Below are positions 63,802 through 64,000 of a stretch of 64,000 bases of DNA, piece by piece (the stretch's first letter is position 1; each line of letters opens with the position of its first letter). The position numbers and the translations under genes were made by a program. The notes beneath the pieces were generated by a model that was not told the origin of the DNA, ran no database searches, and was given only the letters and a program-made list of their open reading frames with translations. Source of the DNA: Pseudomonas sp. MWU13-2100 (GTDB taxonomy: Bacteria; Pseudomonadota; Gammaproteobacteria; Pseudomonadales; Pseudomonadaceae). Where the stretch lies: contig NZ_JALLIX010000003.1 of NCBI RefSeq assembly GCF_023242365.1, positions 62,001 to 126,000 on the forward strand, written 5' to 3'.

Positions 63802-64000
63802 GCGTGGATTTTAGGCCATTCTCGACGAAAAGGCTCTATGACAAGCCTGGCCTCAAGCTTCTCCTAGCATCAGCAGAGCCAATAAACGCGCAAAAAGCAC
63901 TCTTTTCCTACATACAAATCATCCTCATTCACGCGCCCAAAGCTAAAAAAGTGGACTATCGTTCATTTTCGACCTTTGACATCAGCGTTTCTTGTCTATA
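63802..64000. other. AT-rich end of window, no gene seen
   Basis: About 200 bp without a supported reading frame, hairpin or REP; probably the promoter region of ybaK and of a gene beyond the edge. Confidence 0.4.

Overview
This window is chromosomal DNA of a Pseudomonas, most likely the P. fluorescens group. The case rests on gene order (algU-mucA-mucB beside nadB; lysE-sodB-bifA followed by an imelysin operon; dcd-apbC-metG; argG-motY-pyrC-rnt-prx-bfd-bfrB-grxD-argF as known from P. aeruginosa), on near-identical AlgU, MotY and BfrB proteins, on high GC, and on many REP/REPIN palindromes of the types common in fluorescent pseudomonads. No rRNA, tRNA, CRISPR array, insertion sequence or prophage was seen.

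Layout. 1-6.1 kb: envelope-stress regulators (mucB', mucA, algU), nadB, the sdhE/ygfX pair, ygfZ and an HDOD protein. 6.2-10.1 kb: a tricarboxylate locus in decay. The sensor pair TctE/TctD and the binding protein TctC look intact. The permease genes tctB and tctA survive only as a fused, nonsense- and frameshift-damaged stub ending at a REP element. 10.2-16.9 kb: ung, an enoyl-CoA hydratase-family gene, a small lipoprotein, a coiled-coil membrane protein, an SDR epimerase, and the argP/ACT/lysE export locus. 17-25.4 kb: sodB, bifA and a four-gene periplasmic iron-linked operon (imelysin, di-haem oxidase, imelysin, DUF1513). 25.5-28.8 kb: an isochorismatase-fold hydrolase and a QuiP-like acylase.

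29-36.2 kb is the most unusual stretch. It is AT-richer and gene-poor, and has an OprD-type porin, a 2-hydroxycarboxylate (citrate-type) transporter, a secreted beta-propeller and a chemoreceptor. Between porin and transporter lie three tandem copies of a roughly 92-bp repeat. Each copy has the half-site pair TGAAAG-N5-AGAAAG followed, after exactly 10 bp, by a -10-like hexamer (TATAAT in the copy nearest the transporter). The same arrangement, with the same 10-bp spacing and TATAAT, lies about 134 bp upstream of tctC. This suggests that the surviving TctC/TctE/TctD module, having lost its own permease, now controls the acquired porin and transporter. This is inference from sequence, not a demonstrated system.

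36.6-42.3 kb: a basic amino-acid ABC operon with an embedded AstE/AspA-family gene (aotJQMOP-like), then exported PheC and a small proline-rich protein. 42.4-49.3 kb: dcd, a cold-shock gene, apbC, metG, an rnfB with no other rnf gene, nth and a small acidic protein. 49.5-51.6 kb: a LuxR-type response regulator, an AT-rich gene-poor stretch and an unknown HTH-like protein. 51.6-63.8 kb: argG, motY, pyrC, rnt, a peroxiredoxin, bfd, bfrB, grxD, a molybdopterin oxidoreductase, a small hypothetical gene, argF, an ABC ATPase and ybaK.
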